From NCBI RefSeq assembly GCF_004167665.1, contig NZ_SEWE01000039.1, positions 1 to 46,720 of the forward strand: a stretch of 46,720 nucleotides of DNA, read 5' to 3'. The notes under the pieces were generated by a model. The model was not told the DNA's origin, ran no database searches, and worked only from the letters and a program-made list of their open reading frames with translations. Numbering within the stretch: position 1 is the stretch's first letter; each line of letters starts with the position of its first letter. This DNA is from Hymenobacter persicinus (GTDB lineage Bacteria; Bacteroidota; Bacteroidia; Cytophagales; Hymenobacteraceae). The translations under genes and the position numbers were made by a program. Below are positions 33,415 to 41,803 of the stretch, piece after piece.

Positions 33415-33934
33415 AGATAAGCATTTCGGGCCCCTTACCCGATTACGCTCCTGACAGCGCCGCCTATGCGCGGGGCCATTACCCCCAATATGGCGCAGTT
33501 TATCCTGGAAATCTACTTCGGCTTGGCACCACCCCGCTTAACCCGCTTTCCTCCAACCTATTGCAGTTTCCCTAAGACAGGCTGACCGGAACCACTTCAG
33601 GCTTGGGGTAGCCTCCGCCGCGTTACGGCAGCTTATGCTAGCCCACGTTTCGGAAAAATGCCAGCGGGTAGCGCTTCCGGCAGGTCAGCAATTATTTGGA
33701 ATAAGCGGAATGAAGCAGGAAAATAATTATAAATTCGAAAATTCAGATGTTTGTATTATTCAATTTTATGTAGCGTCATTTATTAAGGCATTGCGCTGGC
33801 ACGCACCCGCATACTTTGCGTTTTTTTTAAAGTTTTGCGTTTTTACTATTGACATTCATAATTTTTATCCCCAATTTTTGCCCATAATTCATCCATTCTC
33901 CAATCACCCCCAACCTAACCAAACCAAAAAAAGC
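33415..33934. other. Intergenic region with AT-rich metalloprotease leader
   Basis: About 520 bp without a convincing gene. The left half has ordinary GC content. From about 33690 to 33930 it becomes strongly AT-rich, with T runs (TTTTTTTTAAAGTTTTGCG near 33820) unlike anything else in the window. An in-frame ATG extension of the metalloprotease to 33635 crosses this stretch but has no signal peptide and an odd composition, so I treat it as leader or promoter DNA. Confidence 0.6.
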
Positions 33935-34744
33935 ATGAAAATCACAAAAGTTCTGTCCGCCTTGGCCGTATGTGCCTGCTCTATGTCGGTGTTGACTTCC
34001 TGCGGGAAGAAAGAAGTGATTGAGAATAAGTCCGAGATTTCGGAAGATGTGATGGGCCAGATCAGAAATCTGGGCTTCACCACGGTTGGGGCGCAGAAAG
34101 TAGAAGGCGGGGTGCGCGTAGAAGGCGACATCCTGTTGACGGATGAAGTACTGAACAGCACACCCGATGCCAAGCTCCTGCGCGTAGGTCAGGACGAGCA
34201 GTACCGCACCACCAACCTGGTGCAGCGCCTGCCCCGCACGCTGACGGTGAAGCTCATCGGCAGCTTCCCCTCCGCTTACGTGTCGGCCGTGGATGAGGCT
34301 ATCCGCCGCTACAACGCCGAAAACCTGCAGCTGCACTTCACCCGCATCACCAGCACGGCCACGGCCGATCTGCCCATCACCTCGGCAAACCTGGGTGCCG
34401 GCGTACTGGGTCAGTCGGGTGGTTTCCCCTCGAACGGCAACCCGGCTCCGGGCTTCAAACTGTCGCCGAGCGTAATCAACAGCACCAACGTTAACTACAT
34501 TGCCACCATCATGGCGCACGAAATGGGCCACTGCATTGGCCTGCGTCACACCGACTACTTCAACCGCGCGTATAGCTGCGGCGGTTCGGCCTCGAACGAA
34601 GGTGCCAGCACGGTTGGCGCTATCCTCATCCCCGGCACTCCTTCGGGCGCTGATCCAAACTCGTGGATGCTGGCCTGCGTTGGCAACGGCGTTAGCCGTC
34701 CGTTCAACACCAACGACAAAACCGCCCTCAACTACCTCTACTAA
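33935..34744 (+). CDS. Secreted M57-type (HEIGH-like) metalloprotease lipoprotein
   Basis: This 269-residue protein has a signal peptide with lipobox LTSC (Cys near 23), an N-terminal domain (about 25-100), and a metzincin zinc site HEMGHCIGLRH (near residue 192; HExxHxxGxxH). This matches the dual-action HEIGH metallopeptidase family (Peptidase_M57) common in Bacteroidota. A Cys pair downstream (YSCGG, LACVGNG) could form a disulphide. Substrate unknown. The start at 33935 gives a textbook signal peptide (MKITKVLSALAVCACSMSV). The gene stands alone between AT-rich leader DNA and a strong terminator. Confidence 0.9.
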   Translation: MKITKVLSALAVCACSMSVLTSCGKKEVIENKSEISEDVMGQIRNLGFTTVGAQKVEGGVRVEGDILLTDEVLNSTPDAKLLRVGQDEQYRTTNLVQRLPRTLTVKLIGSFPSAYVSAVDEAIRRYNAENLQLHFTRITSTATADLPITSANLGAGVLGQSGGFPSNGNPAPGFKLSPSVINSTNVNYIATIMAHEMGHCIGLRHTDYFNRAYSCGGSASNEGASTVGAILIPGTPSGADPNSWMLACVGNGVSRPFNTNDKTALNYLY

Positions 34745-35124
34745 GCCGTCCGGTTTAGCAGAATCTAAAAGCGCCCCCCGGCTACTCAGCCGGGGGGCGC
34801 TTCTTGTTATAAGGTTATCTACCTGGCCAGTGACTGAGGTCTGAATGGGTTGGGCATACAATAGCTTCTGGCAAGCAACGTCTTTCGCGCCGCCTGACAA
34901 AGCAGCTTATCCAGCAACTCGTCTTGACGCAACGCAGAATGCGGATGCGTTGCCAGTAGCATTTGGCATTTGGCGCGCGGCCCTGTTTGGTTTCGGCTAG
35001 GTCGGGCGGAAAAGTCCGCAAAGCCCCCCTAAGCGTGGACTTACCCATCCGGGCCTAGGTTAAACGTGAGCGGGCGCGCCGGCTCACGGCTGCTGACAGC
35101 GCAGAGGCAAATCTTCCCGCCCGC
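34745..35124. other. Intergenic region between two convergent protease genes
   Basis: This 380-bp gap holds the terminator at 34769-34802 and then about 320 bp in which I see no gene, RNA or clear promoter. A 77-codon reverse frame (34815-35048) has no recognisable feature. The region may carry the 3' end of the reverse-strand S8 peptidase mRNA. Confidence 0.5.
34769..34802 (+). terminator. Intrinsic terminator of the metalloprotease gene
   Basis: AAGCGCCCCCCGGCT pairs perfectly with AGCCGGGGGGCGCTT around a 4-nt loop, 25 bp after the stop codon. It is followed by CTTGTTAT, a weak T tract. Confidence 0.85.
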
Positions 35125-37743
35125 CTACAGTACCAAGATGCGCCGGGTTACCTCGCGTCCGCCGGGCAGGCTAATGCGCAGCAGGTAAGTTCCGGGCCGC
35201 AGGGTGTAAGTTTCCAGCGTTTTGATGATGCTGGTATCGGTGGTCACATCGTGCTGCAGCCGGCCCGCCAAGTCGAACAGGCGTACGCGCAAGACCTGAT
35301 CAGGCGGGCCCACAATGGTCAGTAGCTTTCCGGCCGTGACGGGCACCGGATACACCTGCACATCGTCGATGGCGGGCACGTGGTATATTTCTTCAATCTG
35401 GCTGAACACCGTTTGGCCGGTGCTGAGCGGCAGCCGAACCCGGTATTCGGCCCGCCCCAGCAGCGGCTGGGGGTCGGTCAGGCGGGTGGTCAGCGGCAGG
35501 TTAGTGGTCAGGGTTTGCACCCCAACAAATTCGCCCCCAACAGGACGCCGCTCCAGCGTAATGGCCTGGAGCCGGTACGTCGAGCCCAGAGTCAGGTTGA
35601 ACTGCACCGTATCCATTACCGTCTGTCGGGGCAGAAATGAGCGGACATAGCAGCCAAAGGCAGTTTGCGTGATGTCCACGGTACTACCCCGCTCCCCCAC
35701 CCGGCCCTGCACGATGGGTGCCACGGCGTAGTACCGGGTTGCCGCCTGGGCCGGAGTCAGCAGCAGCATGGTATCGGTTACCACCTGGAAAGGCTGCAAT
35801 TGGGAAGCGCCCAACTGGTATACCTGGTACTGCGTGGCGCCGGGTACCCGCGGCCAGGTCAGCAGGGTTTCGTCGGCGCAGGCGTAGCCCACCGTCAGGT
35901 TCAGGGGCCTCGCAACGAAAAAAGTATCCGAAACGATAGTCTCAGTCCCGGTGAGCAGGCGAAACTGGGCGGCTTCGTAGGTGTCCGGCGCGGTCCAGAG
36001 GAAGTTTTGCTGGGCCAGATCCAGGGATGCCTTTACCACGCTCCAGGCGGTTTGCCCCACGGGGCGGTATTCCAGCCGGGCGGCCGTGGCGGGCCCGGCC
36101 CACTGCCACCGCAGCCGGGTGGCCTCAGCGGCGCGCAAGTTGCGGGCTTTGGTAGGATGCACCCAGGTTAGCCCCTGCTCTATTTCGTAGGCTATGCTGA
36201 ACGCCTGCGGGCCCTGCCCCAGTTGGTAGCCGCGCACCCGCACCTGATAGGTGCCGGCCGTCGGCAGGTCCACGGTAATCTGTTCGGCGTTGTCGCGGTG
36301 GTTGGCCCGGCGGCGGGCGGGCAAGGCCAACGAGTCGAGGTGAGGATAGGCACTCAGCGTCCAGGGCAGCCACCGCTGGCCGTCGGCCGGGCGGACGAGG
36401 CTCAGGTCCAGGTCGTTGACGAGGGCGGTGGCGGCATTCACGGTCGCCTCCGGGTCCGACCACGCCAGCGTAATTTTCAGGCGGTGGGCTCCTGCCGGCA
36501 CAGTTACGGCAATCACCTGCTCCTGCCCCTGCGCCACGGTACCTTCCGCAAAACGGCCATCCAGCATAGTCTGCACAGCTCCCAAGGCATCGACTTGGCC
36601 GTAGCCCGCCACAAAATCCACGTTGGGCCGCTCCACGTCATCGGCCGTATTCAGGAGTACGGCCTTTACCAGCGCGGCCGAGGGCAACGCGCCCCGCTGC
36701 TGCCGGTAGGCGTGTTGGGTCAGCAAGCTTACTCCCGACACCAGGGAGGCCGCGTCAGAAGTGCCGCCGTCGCCGTAAGCAACCAGCTCGGGCTTGAGGC
36801 GGCCATCGGCGGCCGGGCCGCGGGAGCTGAGCCGCCCTACCACGCCCGCCGCGTCGGTAGCCCCCACGCTCAGACTGTTCTTGCTGTTTTTAAACTCCCC
36901 GCTGAGGTTGCCCGTGTTGGGGAGCCCCGCGTAAGGGCCGGCCGGGCCGGGCTGACTGCCGAAGTTACCGGACGAGAAAACGTGCAGTAAAGTCGGGTAC
37001 TGGCGGGCCTGCTGGTCGTAGGCCCGCGCCTCCTGGCCGTAGAAGCTCTCTACCGTTGGCACCCCGTAGGAGTGATTCTGCACCGATACGCCCTGGCCCG
37101 CCAGCCCGGGGCCGTCATCGGGCAGCAGGTTGTCGTAGCTGGACTGCGCAATGCGGGCTTGCCAAGCGGCCCCCTTGCCGTTGGGCGAAGAGTTGCCCCC
37201 GCCCGCAATGAGCGTGGTCATGATAGTGGAGTGCGAATTCAGCGTCTCGGCCTTGGGGTCAGGATTTACCAAACGCCCCTTAAAGTCAATATCGTCGTTG
37301 TCGAGCGGGCTTTCCTTCACGCTCACAGTGAGTCCCTGGCCCGTAAGCTGGGGGTAGCGGGCGTGCACGGCCGTGACGCTGTTTACCGTGAGGTCGGCGC
37401 CGTTGAGCTGGCGCTCCGGGCGGGCTTGGCGGTCGGCAGCTTCCACGAAGCTCACCCACGGGCAGGCGGCCAGCACCGCGCCCATCACGCCCTGCACCCG
37501 GAGCAGCTGACGGTGGGTAGCTTCCGGCCGAACCTGGGCTTGGGGATAATTTTGCAGCAGCCAGCGCCGAAAGCCGGTTTCATCCGTGACGCTTACCCGC
37601 AGCGTGCGCCGCGCATTGCCCGTTTCCAGGCCGGGGGCCAGGCGGCTGGCCACCAGCGCAACCTGCTGCGCCCCGGCGGAGAAGCCGCCAAAAGCAAATA
37701 AGGCTATAAGTACCCCGGCGCGGCAGAAAATGGCAGCGGACAT
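35125..37743 (-). CDS. S8 (subtilisin-like) peptidase with T9SS C-terminal sorting domain
   Basis: This 872-residue secreted protein has a signal peptide (1-25, ending SAGAQ) and a subtilase domain (about 115-430). Visible sites are His171 (NSHSTIMTTLIAG), the oxyanion Asn260 (VFSSGNFG), SRGP at 307-310 and Ser329 (GGTSDAASLVSG). The usual catalytic Asp position reads SVKES, giving Glu144, with Asp-rich DNDDIDFKGR just after. A prepeptidase-like beta domain follows (AHRLKITLAWSD ... LVNDLDLSLVRP), then Ig/fibronectin-like domains, and a type A T9SS sorting domain (VYPVPVTAGKLL ... LRPGTYLLRISL ... ILVL) that sends it to the cell surface. The start ATG at 37741-37743 was preferred over 37824. 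TACATTTG (37804-37811) is a possible -7 element. Confidence 0.88.
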   Translation of the reverse strand: MSAAIFCRAGVLIALFAFGGFSAGAQQVALVASRLAPGLETGNARRTLRVSVTDETGFRRWLLQNYPQAQVRPEATHRQLLRVQGVMGAVLAACPWVSFVEAADRQARPERQLNGADLTVNSVTAVHARYPQLTGQGLTVSVKESPLDNDDIDFKGRLVNPDPKAETLNSHSTIMTTLIAGGGNSSPNGKGAAWQARIAQSSYDNLLPDDGPGLAGQGVSVQNHSYGVPTVESFYGQEARAYDQQARQYPTLLHVFSSGNFGSQPGPAGPYAGLPNTGNLSGEFKNSKNSLSVGATDAAGVVGRLSSRGPAADGRLKPELVAYGDGGTSDAASLVSGVSLLTQHAYRQQRGALPSAALVKAVLLNTADDVERPNVDFVAGYGQVDALGAVQTMLDGRFAEGTVAQGQEQVIAVTVPAGAHRLKITLAWSDPEATVNAATALVNDLDLSLVRPADGQRWLPWTLSAYPHLDSLALPARRRANHRDNAEQITVDLPTAGTYQVRVRGYQLGQGPQAFSIAYEIEQGLTWVHPTKARNLRAAEATRLRWQWAGPATAARLEYRPVGQTAWSVVKASLDLAQQNFLWTAPDTYEAAQFRLLTGTETIVSDTFFVARPLNLTVGYACADETLLTWPRVPGATQYQVYQLGASQLQPFQVVTDTMLLLTPAQAATRYYAVAPIVQGRVGERGSTVDITQTAFGCYVRSFLPRQTVMDTVQFNLTLGSTYRLQAITLERRPVGGEFVGVQTLTTNLPLTTRLTDPQPLLGRAEYRVRLPLSTGQTVFSQIEEIYHVPAIDDVQVYPVPVTAGKLLTIVGPPDQVLRVRLFDLAGRLQHDVTTDTSIIKTLETYTLRPGTYLLRISLPGGREVTRRILVL

Positions 37744-37803
37744 AAAGCAAACGAGCTGGTGGGAGAGCGGAAAGGGACGAACAACCCCGCGGGTGGTCAG
37801 TAC

Positions 37804-37811
37804 CAAATGTA
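37804..37811 (-). promoter_or_regulatory. -7 promoter element of the S8 peptidase gene
   Basis: On the reverse strand TACATTTG matches TAnnTTTG, about 60 bp upstream of the chosen start codon. No TTG is found at the -33 spacing. The match supports the start at 37743 rather than 37824. Confidence 0.4.
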
Positions 37812-37893
37812 GGCAGAAAACCATCAGCCCCGCCGCCGGTGGAGGCCGCGAAATTTCGGCATGTGCGGGGTCGCGGCGCCGGGGAAAGGGCGC

Positions 37894-37919
37894 AAAAAAG
37901 GCCGGCTGTGCGGCCGGCC
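37894..37919 (-). terminator. Intrinsic terminator of the alcohol dehydrogenase gene
   Basis: On the reverse strand GGCCGGC, a 6-nt loop and GCCGGCC are followed by TTTTTT. It lies 29 bp past the dehydrogenase stop. Confidence 0.85.
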
Positions 37920-37948
37920 ATTTCCAACGAGTGCGGGGCAGCCAGAAC

Positions 37949-39112
37949 CTACGGCTTGAGCACCACCTTCACGCAGTCTTCCTTCTTATTGCGGAAGATG
38001 TCGTAGCCGTGGGCGGCTTCGGCCAGGGGCAGGCGGTGGGTGATGATGTCGTCGAGGCGGACTTTGCCTTCCACCACGTACTGCAGCAGCTTGTCGATGT
38101 GCTTCTGGGCCGGAGCCTGCCCACCGCGGATGGTGATACCTTTGTCGAAGAACTGGCCGATGGGAAAGTTGTCGAACGGCGTGGCGTAGACGCCGAGCAC
38201 CGTCACAACGCCGCCGCGGCGCACGGCGCTCAGGCACGTGGTCAGCACTTTGTCGGAGCCTTTCTCGAGGTTGATAATGGCCTTGGCGCGGTCCAGCAAG
38301 TCCCGGTCGGGCTCGAAGCCCACGCACTCCACGCACACGTCGGCCCCGCGGCCCTCGGTCACGGCCCGGATCTGCTCCACGGTCGACTTAGCGTCTTCCC
38401 AGAGAATGGTTTCCACGTTGGCGGTAGCCTTGGCCTTGTCGAGGCGGTACTGGAGCGTATCGACAATGACAACCCGGGCCGCCCCGCGCAGCCACGCCGA
38501 TTTGGCCGCCATAATGCCCACGGGGCCGGCGCCGAAGATGGCAATGGTTTCGCCCCCCTTCACGTCGGCCCAGTCGATGCCGGAGTAGCCGGTGGGGAAG
38601 ATATCGGTCAGAAACAGGGCCTGCTCATCGGTGAGCGAGTCGGGAATAACGCGGGGCCCAAAGTCGGCGTAGGGCACGCGTACGTACTCAGCTTGGCCGC
38701 CATTGTAGCCGCCGTAGAGGTCGGTGTAGCCGAACAGAGCCCCACCATTTTCCGTGAGCAGCCCGCCCTCGGGGCCGTAGTGGTCGGGGTTGGAGTTTTC
38801 GCAGTGCCCGGGCAGCTCGTGGTTGCAGAAGTAGCAGGTACCGCAGGCAATGGGAAACGGCACCACCACCCGGTCACCGACCTTGAGCTTGCCGCCCACG
38901 CCCTTGCCGACTTCCTCCACGATGCCCATAAACTCGTGCCCGAGCACCATGGGCCGGGGCTGCGGAATACTGCCGTTATAAATGTGCAGGTCGGAGCCGC
39001 AGATGGCGGTGCTGGTCACGCGGATAATAGCGTCGCGCGCGTCTTCAATCTTGGGGTCGTCGACGGTATCGACGCGCACGTCGCGCATCCCATGAATTAC
39101 GAGGGCCTTCAT
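37949..39112 (-). CDS. Zinc-dependent alcohol dehydrogenase (formaldehyde dehydrogenase-like)
   Basis: This 387-residue medium-chain dehydrogenase has catalytic zinc residues in TAICGSDLH (Cys38) and GHEFMG. Four structural-zinc cysteines lie in CGTCYFCNHELPGHC, and the NAD(P) site is GAGPVG. The wording of the motifs fits the group that includes glutathione-independent formaldehyde dehydrogenases and threonine-dehydrogenase-like enzymes; substrate is uncertain. It is cytoplasmic. The start ATG at 39110-39112 gives the standard MKALVIHGMRDVRVD N-terminus, and the 43-codon longer frame is not family sequence. It is a single-gene unit flanked by terminators. Confidence 0.92.
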   Translation of the reverse strand: MKALVIHGMRDVRVDTVDDPKIEDARDAIIRVTSTAICGSDLHIYNGSIPQPRPMVLGHEFMGIVEEVGKGVGGKLKVGDRVVVPFPIACGTCYFCNHELPGHCENSNPDHYGPEGGLLTENGGALFGYTDLYGGYNGGQAEYVRVPYADFGPRVIPDSLTDEQALFLTDIFPTGYSGIDWADVKGGETIAIFGAGPVGIMAAKSAWLRGAARVVIVDTLQYRLDKAKATANVETILWEDAKSTVEQIRAVTEGRGADVCVECVGFEPDRDLLDRAKAIINLEKGSDKVLTTCLSAVRRGGVVTVLGVYATPFDNFPIGQFFDKGITIRGGQAPAQKHIDKLLQYVVEGKVRLDDIITHRLPLAEAAHGYDIFRNKKEDCVKVVLKP

Positions 39113-39241
39113 AGAGAGGGGGTTGTGGTGGAGAATAAAGCGAGAAAATGTAAGCCAGATACTGGTTTGCACAACGCACTCCGCACGGACGAGGTTGTTA
39201 CGATTCTGCTTGGTTGGGCGCGACCCAGCGCTGCCAAGCAA

Positions 39242-39280
39242 AAGAGCCGCCCCGCGCGACTATCACGCGGGGCGGCTCTT
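39242..39280 (-). terminator. Hairpin after the propeller-like protein operon
   Basis: AAGAGCCGCCCCGCG (39242-39256) pairs perfectly with CGCGGGGCGGCTCTT (39266-39280), 31 bp past the stop codon of the reverse-strand gene ending at 39311. The stem is very strong; the T run is short. Confidence 0.75.
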
Positions 39281-39310
39281 AAGTGGAGAAAATTATCGGG
39301 ACGGAGGCAG

Positions 39311-40297
39311 CTAGAGCTTATACACCAGAATGCTGCTGCCGGTCAATAGGTAGGCATACTGCTCGCCGAAGAGCGCCTGGCGCACGTCGGACGTTAGCAG
39401 GGGCAGCGTCCGTTCGGTGAGCTTGTAGAGGTGGAAAAAGTGAATGGCGCCGTCGGCCAGGTAGTAGAGCTCGTCGTCGCGGAAACCCAAGGTCGAGAGG
39501 TTGGTAAAGGGCAACTTCTTGCGGTAGTTGCCCAGGTTGTCGAACACGAAGATGCCGCTGGTCCGGTCGAGCAGGTAGAGGTTGTTCTGGTACTGGCGCA
39601 GAAAACGAAAGTCCGGTCGGGAGCGGCCAATCAGCAAGTCCAGGGGCGTGCTCAACGTCAGGCGCTGGGGCGTGGGGTCGAACTGACGCAGGGTCAGGTC
39701 GCTTTCGTTGAAGAGCCAGAGCCGGTCGTCGGGAGCCAGGGTGGCGGCCCGGATCTGGCCGTCGAGAAAGTCGGTGAGGCGCACCTGGGTGAGCGGGGCC
39801 ATGAACCGGTCGAGCAGCAGCACCTGCTGGCGGTCGTCGTAGAAGACCAAGATTTTGGAGGTGTTCCAGGCCTCAATCTGGGCCGTGTGCCCGGGCTGGG
39901 GCGGCGAGTACACGTTCAGCGCCTGCCCGTCGGCCCCGTACTGGTGGATGTTGTCCTGCCCATCGGCCACGTAAAGGTTGCCGCGGCGGTCGAGGGAAGC
40001 CGCGCCAGGCTGGCGGAGCGGAATCGTGCGTACCAGGGTCCAGCCGTTGGCATCGGGCACTACGGGCTTGGCCGGGGCCGCCGCATCCACGGGCGTCGAT
40101 GAAACCGGAGCCGCTCTGGAAGCCGGCGCTACCGAGGCCGCGGCGGGCACGGTGGTTTGGGCCAGGGCAAGCAGGGAACCGTAAGCCGTGAGTAGCACGA
40201 TAAGCACCAGCCGTTTAGACCAATGCGTCCTACCACTTACTACCCCATACGAGTCGTTACTTCTGCTCAAAATGCCGCAATGCCAGGTCATGTCCAT
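39311..40297 (-). CDS. Secreted propeller-like protein of unknown function
   Basis: This protein has up to 328 residues. After a variable N-terminus comes a signal peptide (KRLVLIVLLTAYGSLLALAQ), then a Ala/Pro linker, then repeated short strand units (GNLYVADGQDNIHQYGADGQ, RLWLFNESDLTLRQFD, NLYLLDRTSGIFVFDNLGNY, ELYYLADGAIHFFHLY) typical of an NHL-like beta-propeller. I cannot assign a function. It overlaps the upstream LpxH-like gene by 41 bp with the ATG at 40297 or 35 bp with the ATG at 40291; no ATG lies closer to the signal peptide, so the overlap is probably real. It is third in an operon with the LUD and LpxH-like genes. Confidence 0.72.
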   Translation of the reverse strand: MDMTWHCGILSRSNDSYGVVSGRTHWSKRLVLIVLLTAYGSLLALAQTTVPAAASVAPASRAAPVSSTPVDAAAPAKPVVPDANGWTLVRTIPLRQPGAASLDRRGNLYVADGQDNIHQYGADGQALNVYSPPQPGHTAQIEAWNTSKILVFYDDRQQVLLLDRFMAPLTQVRLTDFLDGQIRAATLAPDDRLWLFNESDLTLRQFDPTPQRLTLSTPLDLLIGRSRPDFRFLRQYQNNLYLLDRTSGIFVFDNLGNYRKKLPFTNLSTLGFRDDELYYLADGAIHFFHLYKLTERTLPLLTSDVRQALFGEQYAYLLTGSSILVYKL

Positions 40298-41048
40298 CGT
40301 ATACGGCGTACGAACAATAATTGACCCACTCCCCCAGGTTCACGTAGCGGCTGCCGGGCGCCACGGCCACGTCGAGGGGCAGGTGGCGGTGGCCGAACAC
40401 GTAATAGTCGTGGTGCTGGCGCTGCTCCAGCTCCCGGCAGTACACGAGCAGCCACTCATCGTCGCCGAAGTACTGCTCATCGGAGGCCGAGTTTTGAATC
40501 CGGCTGCGGCGGCTCCAGGCATTGGCCAGCCCGATGCCGAAATTGGGATGCAGGCGGGCAAACAGCCACTGGGCCATCGGGGAAGCAAAAACCTGCTTAA
40601 GTACCTTGTAAGTGTGGTCCTTGGGGCCCAGCCCGTCGCCGTGCCCGATGTGGAACAGCTGCTGACCAATGCGCTGACTGACCGGCTCGCGCAGGATCGG
40701 AATACCCAACTCCTGGGTGAAGTAGTCGAACATCCACATGTCGTGGTTGCCGGTGAAAAAACTCACCGGAATGCCCGCGTCGGTCAGCTCGGCCAGCTTG
40801 CCCTGAATTCGCACGAACCCCCGGGGAATGGCGTGCTTGTACTCAAACCAGAAGTCGAAGATGTCGCCGACCAAATACACGGCTGCCGCGTCGGCGGCAA
40901 TCTGGTCGAGCCAGCGCACGATTTTCCGTTCCCGCTCGGCCGAGCGGGCCGCGTCGGGGGCGCCGAGGTGGAAGTCAGACGCAAAGTATACCCGGCGGCC
41001 GGGGGGCAGCGCCAGGTCAGGCAGGAGCTTGGGAAGCGGCTTCGTCAT
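40257..41048 (-). CDS. lpxH: UDP-2,3-diacylglucosamine diphosphatase (LpxH-like)
   Basis: This 263-residue calcineurin-like metallophosphoesterase carries the full metal-binding set: DFHLG (near residue 27), GDIFDFWFEY, GNHDMW, HGDG and GHRHLPL. LpxH hydrolyses UDP-2,3-diacylglucosamine to lipid X and UMP, the fourth step of lipid A synthesis, at the cytoplasmic face of the inner membrane. FDFWFEYKHAIPRG is typical of the LpxH group in Bacteroidota. The start at 41048 (MTKPLPKLLPD) overlaps the upstream LUD gene by 32 bp, a sign of translational coupling. A different phosphoesterase of the same superfamily is possible but less likely. Confidence 0.9.
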   Translation of the reverse strand: MTKPLPKLLPDLALPPGRRVYFASDFHLGAPDAARSAERERKIVRWLDQIAADAAAVYLVGDIFDFWFEYKHAIPRGFVRIQGKLAELTDAGIPVSFFTGNHDMWMFDYFTQELGIPILREPVSQRIGQQLFHIGHGDGLGPKDHTYKVLKQVFASPMAQWLFARLHPNFGIGLANAWSRRSRIQNSASDEQYFGDDEWLLVYCRELEQRQHHDYYVFGHRHLPLDVAVAPGSRYVNLGEWVNYCSYAVYDGHDLALRHFEQK

Positions 41049-41676
41049 CCAGTAAAAACAACACGATGCTGCGCGGGCCGTGAGCACCGAGCACCAGCGT
41101 TTTCTCGATATCCGCCGTCCGGCTCGGGCCGGTGGTCAGAGAAATCATGGAAGGGAGTTTGTCGCCGTGGCGCTGCTGCACGGTTCGCAGCCCGTCGCCG
41201 ATATCGGCCACCACCTGGGAGGTGCGGGCCAGCACTAGGTGCTGGTCGGGGTAGATGCTTAGGCGGCGCCCACTGGCCGTGCCCGCGCTGACGAGCACGC
41301 TGCCGGTGCGGGCCACCAGGGCCTCGCAGGTCGTCAGGCCGGCGTCGGCTTTGGCAATCCAGTCGGTTTCGTCGCCGACAAAGCCGATGCCGCCGGTGTG
41401 GAGCAGCTTTTTCAGCTCCGGCTCCCACACGAACAGATTGTCGAGACCCTTCTCCTTTTTGTAGGTGAAAAGCTGGTCGAAAAAGTGCTCCTCGGAGGTG
41501 CAGTAATAAAATACGCCCCCGCTGCGCACAAAGCTTTCGGCAAAGGCCACGGCCAGCTCGTCGGCCGGGGCCGGAAACAGGGGCGCCGCAAAGTCGGGAG
41601 CCGCGGGCTGGGGCGCCGGCTGCTGCAGGGCTTCGCGGATGCGGCGCAGAGTAAGGTCGCGGGAAGATTCGGCCAT
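41017..41676 (-). CDS. LUD-domain protein (LutC/YkgG family)
   Basis: This 219-residue single LUD domain protein begins with the family's short helical start (SSRDLTLRRIREALQ). It contains GIGFVGDETDWIAKADAGLTTCEALVARTGSV and ends with the typical ISLTTGPSRTADIEKTLVLGAHGPRSIVLFLLD motif. LutC homologues take part in lactate utilisation with LutA and LutB. Neither is nearby, so the role here is open, as for many solitary Bacteroidota copies. The start was set at the ATG at 41674-41676; the frame continues to 41766 without family support. First gene of an overlapping operon with the LpxH-like and propeller-like genes. Confidence 0.88.
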   Translation of the reverse strand: MAESSRDLTLRRIREALQQPAPQPAAPDFAAPLFPAPADELAVAFAESFVRSGGVFYYCTSEEHFFDQLFTYKKEKGLDNLFVWEPELKKLLHTGGIGFVGDETDWIAKADAGLTTCEALVARTGSVLVSAGTASGRRLSIYPDQHLVLARTSQVVADIGDGLRTVQQRHGDKLPSMISLTTGPSRTADIEKTLVLGAHGPRSIVLFLLDDEAASQAPA

Positions 41677-41754
41677 GGGAGCAAATATAAGGCAATGGTC
41701 GGCAGCAGCCAGTTCACTCATCGGGAGCCGGCCCTCCCAAGTTCGGCAGGGCAC

Positions 41755-41788
41755 AAAAAAAGCCAACCACGAGGGCTGGCTTTTTTTT
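41755..41788 (-). terminator. Intrinsic terminator of ftsH
   Basis: A GCCAACC / GGCTGGC stem with one G-T pair and a 5-nt loop is flanked by seven A and eight T residues, so it could work in both directions. It lies 16 bp past the ftsH stop on the reverse strand. Confidence 0.85.
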
Positions 41789-41803
41789 AAGGAGGCGCGG
41801 GCC

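Noticed and set aside
33635..33934. 100-residue N-terminal extension of the metalloprotease
   Set aside because: It would bury a perfect lipoprotein signal peptide inside the protein, and the DNA is AT-rich leader-like.
34815..35048. 77-codon reverse ORF in the gap between the two proteases
   Set aside because: No start context, domain, signal peptide or neighbour logic; length is within chance expectation.
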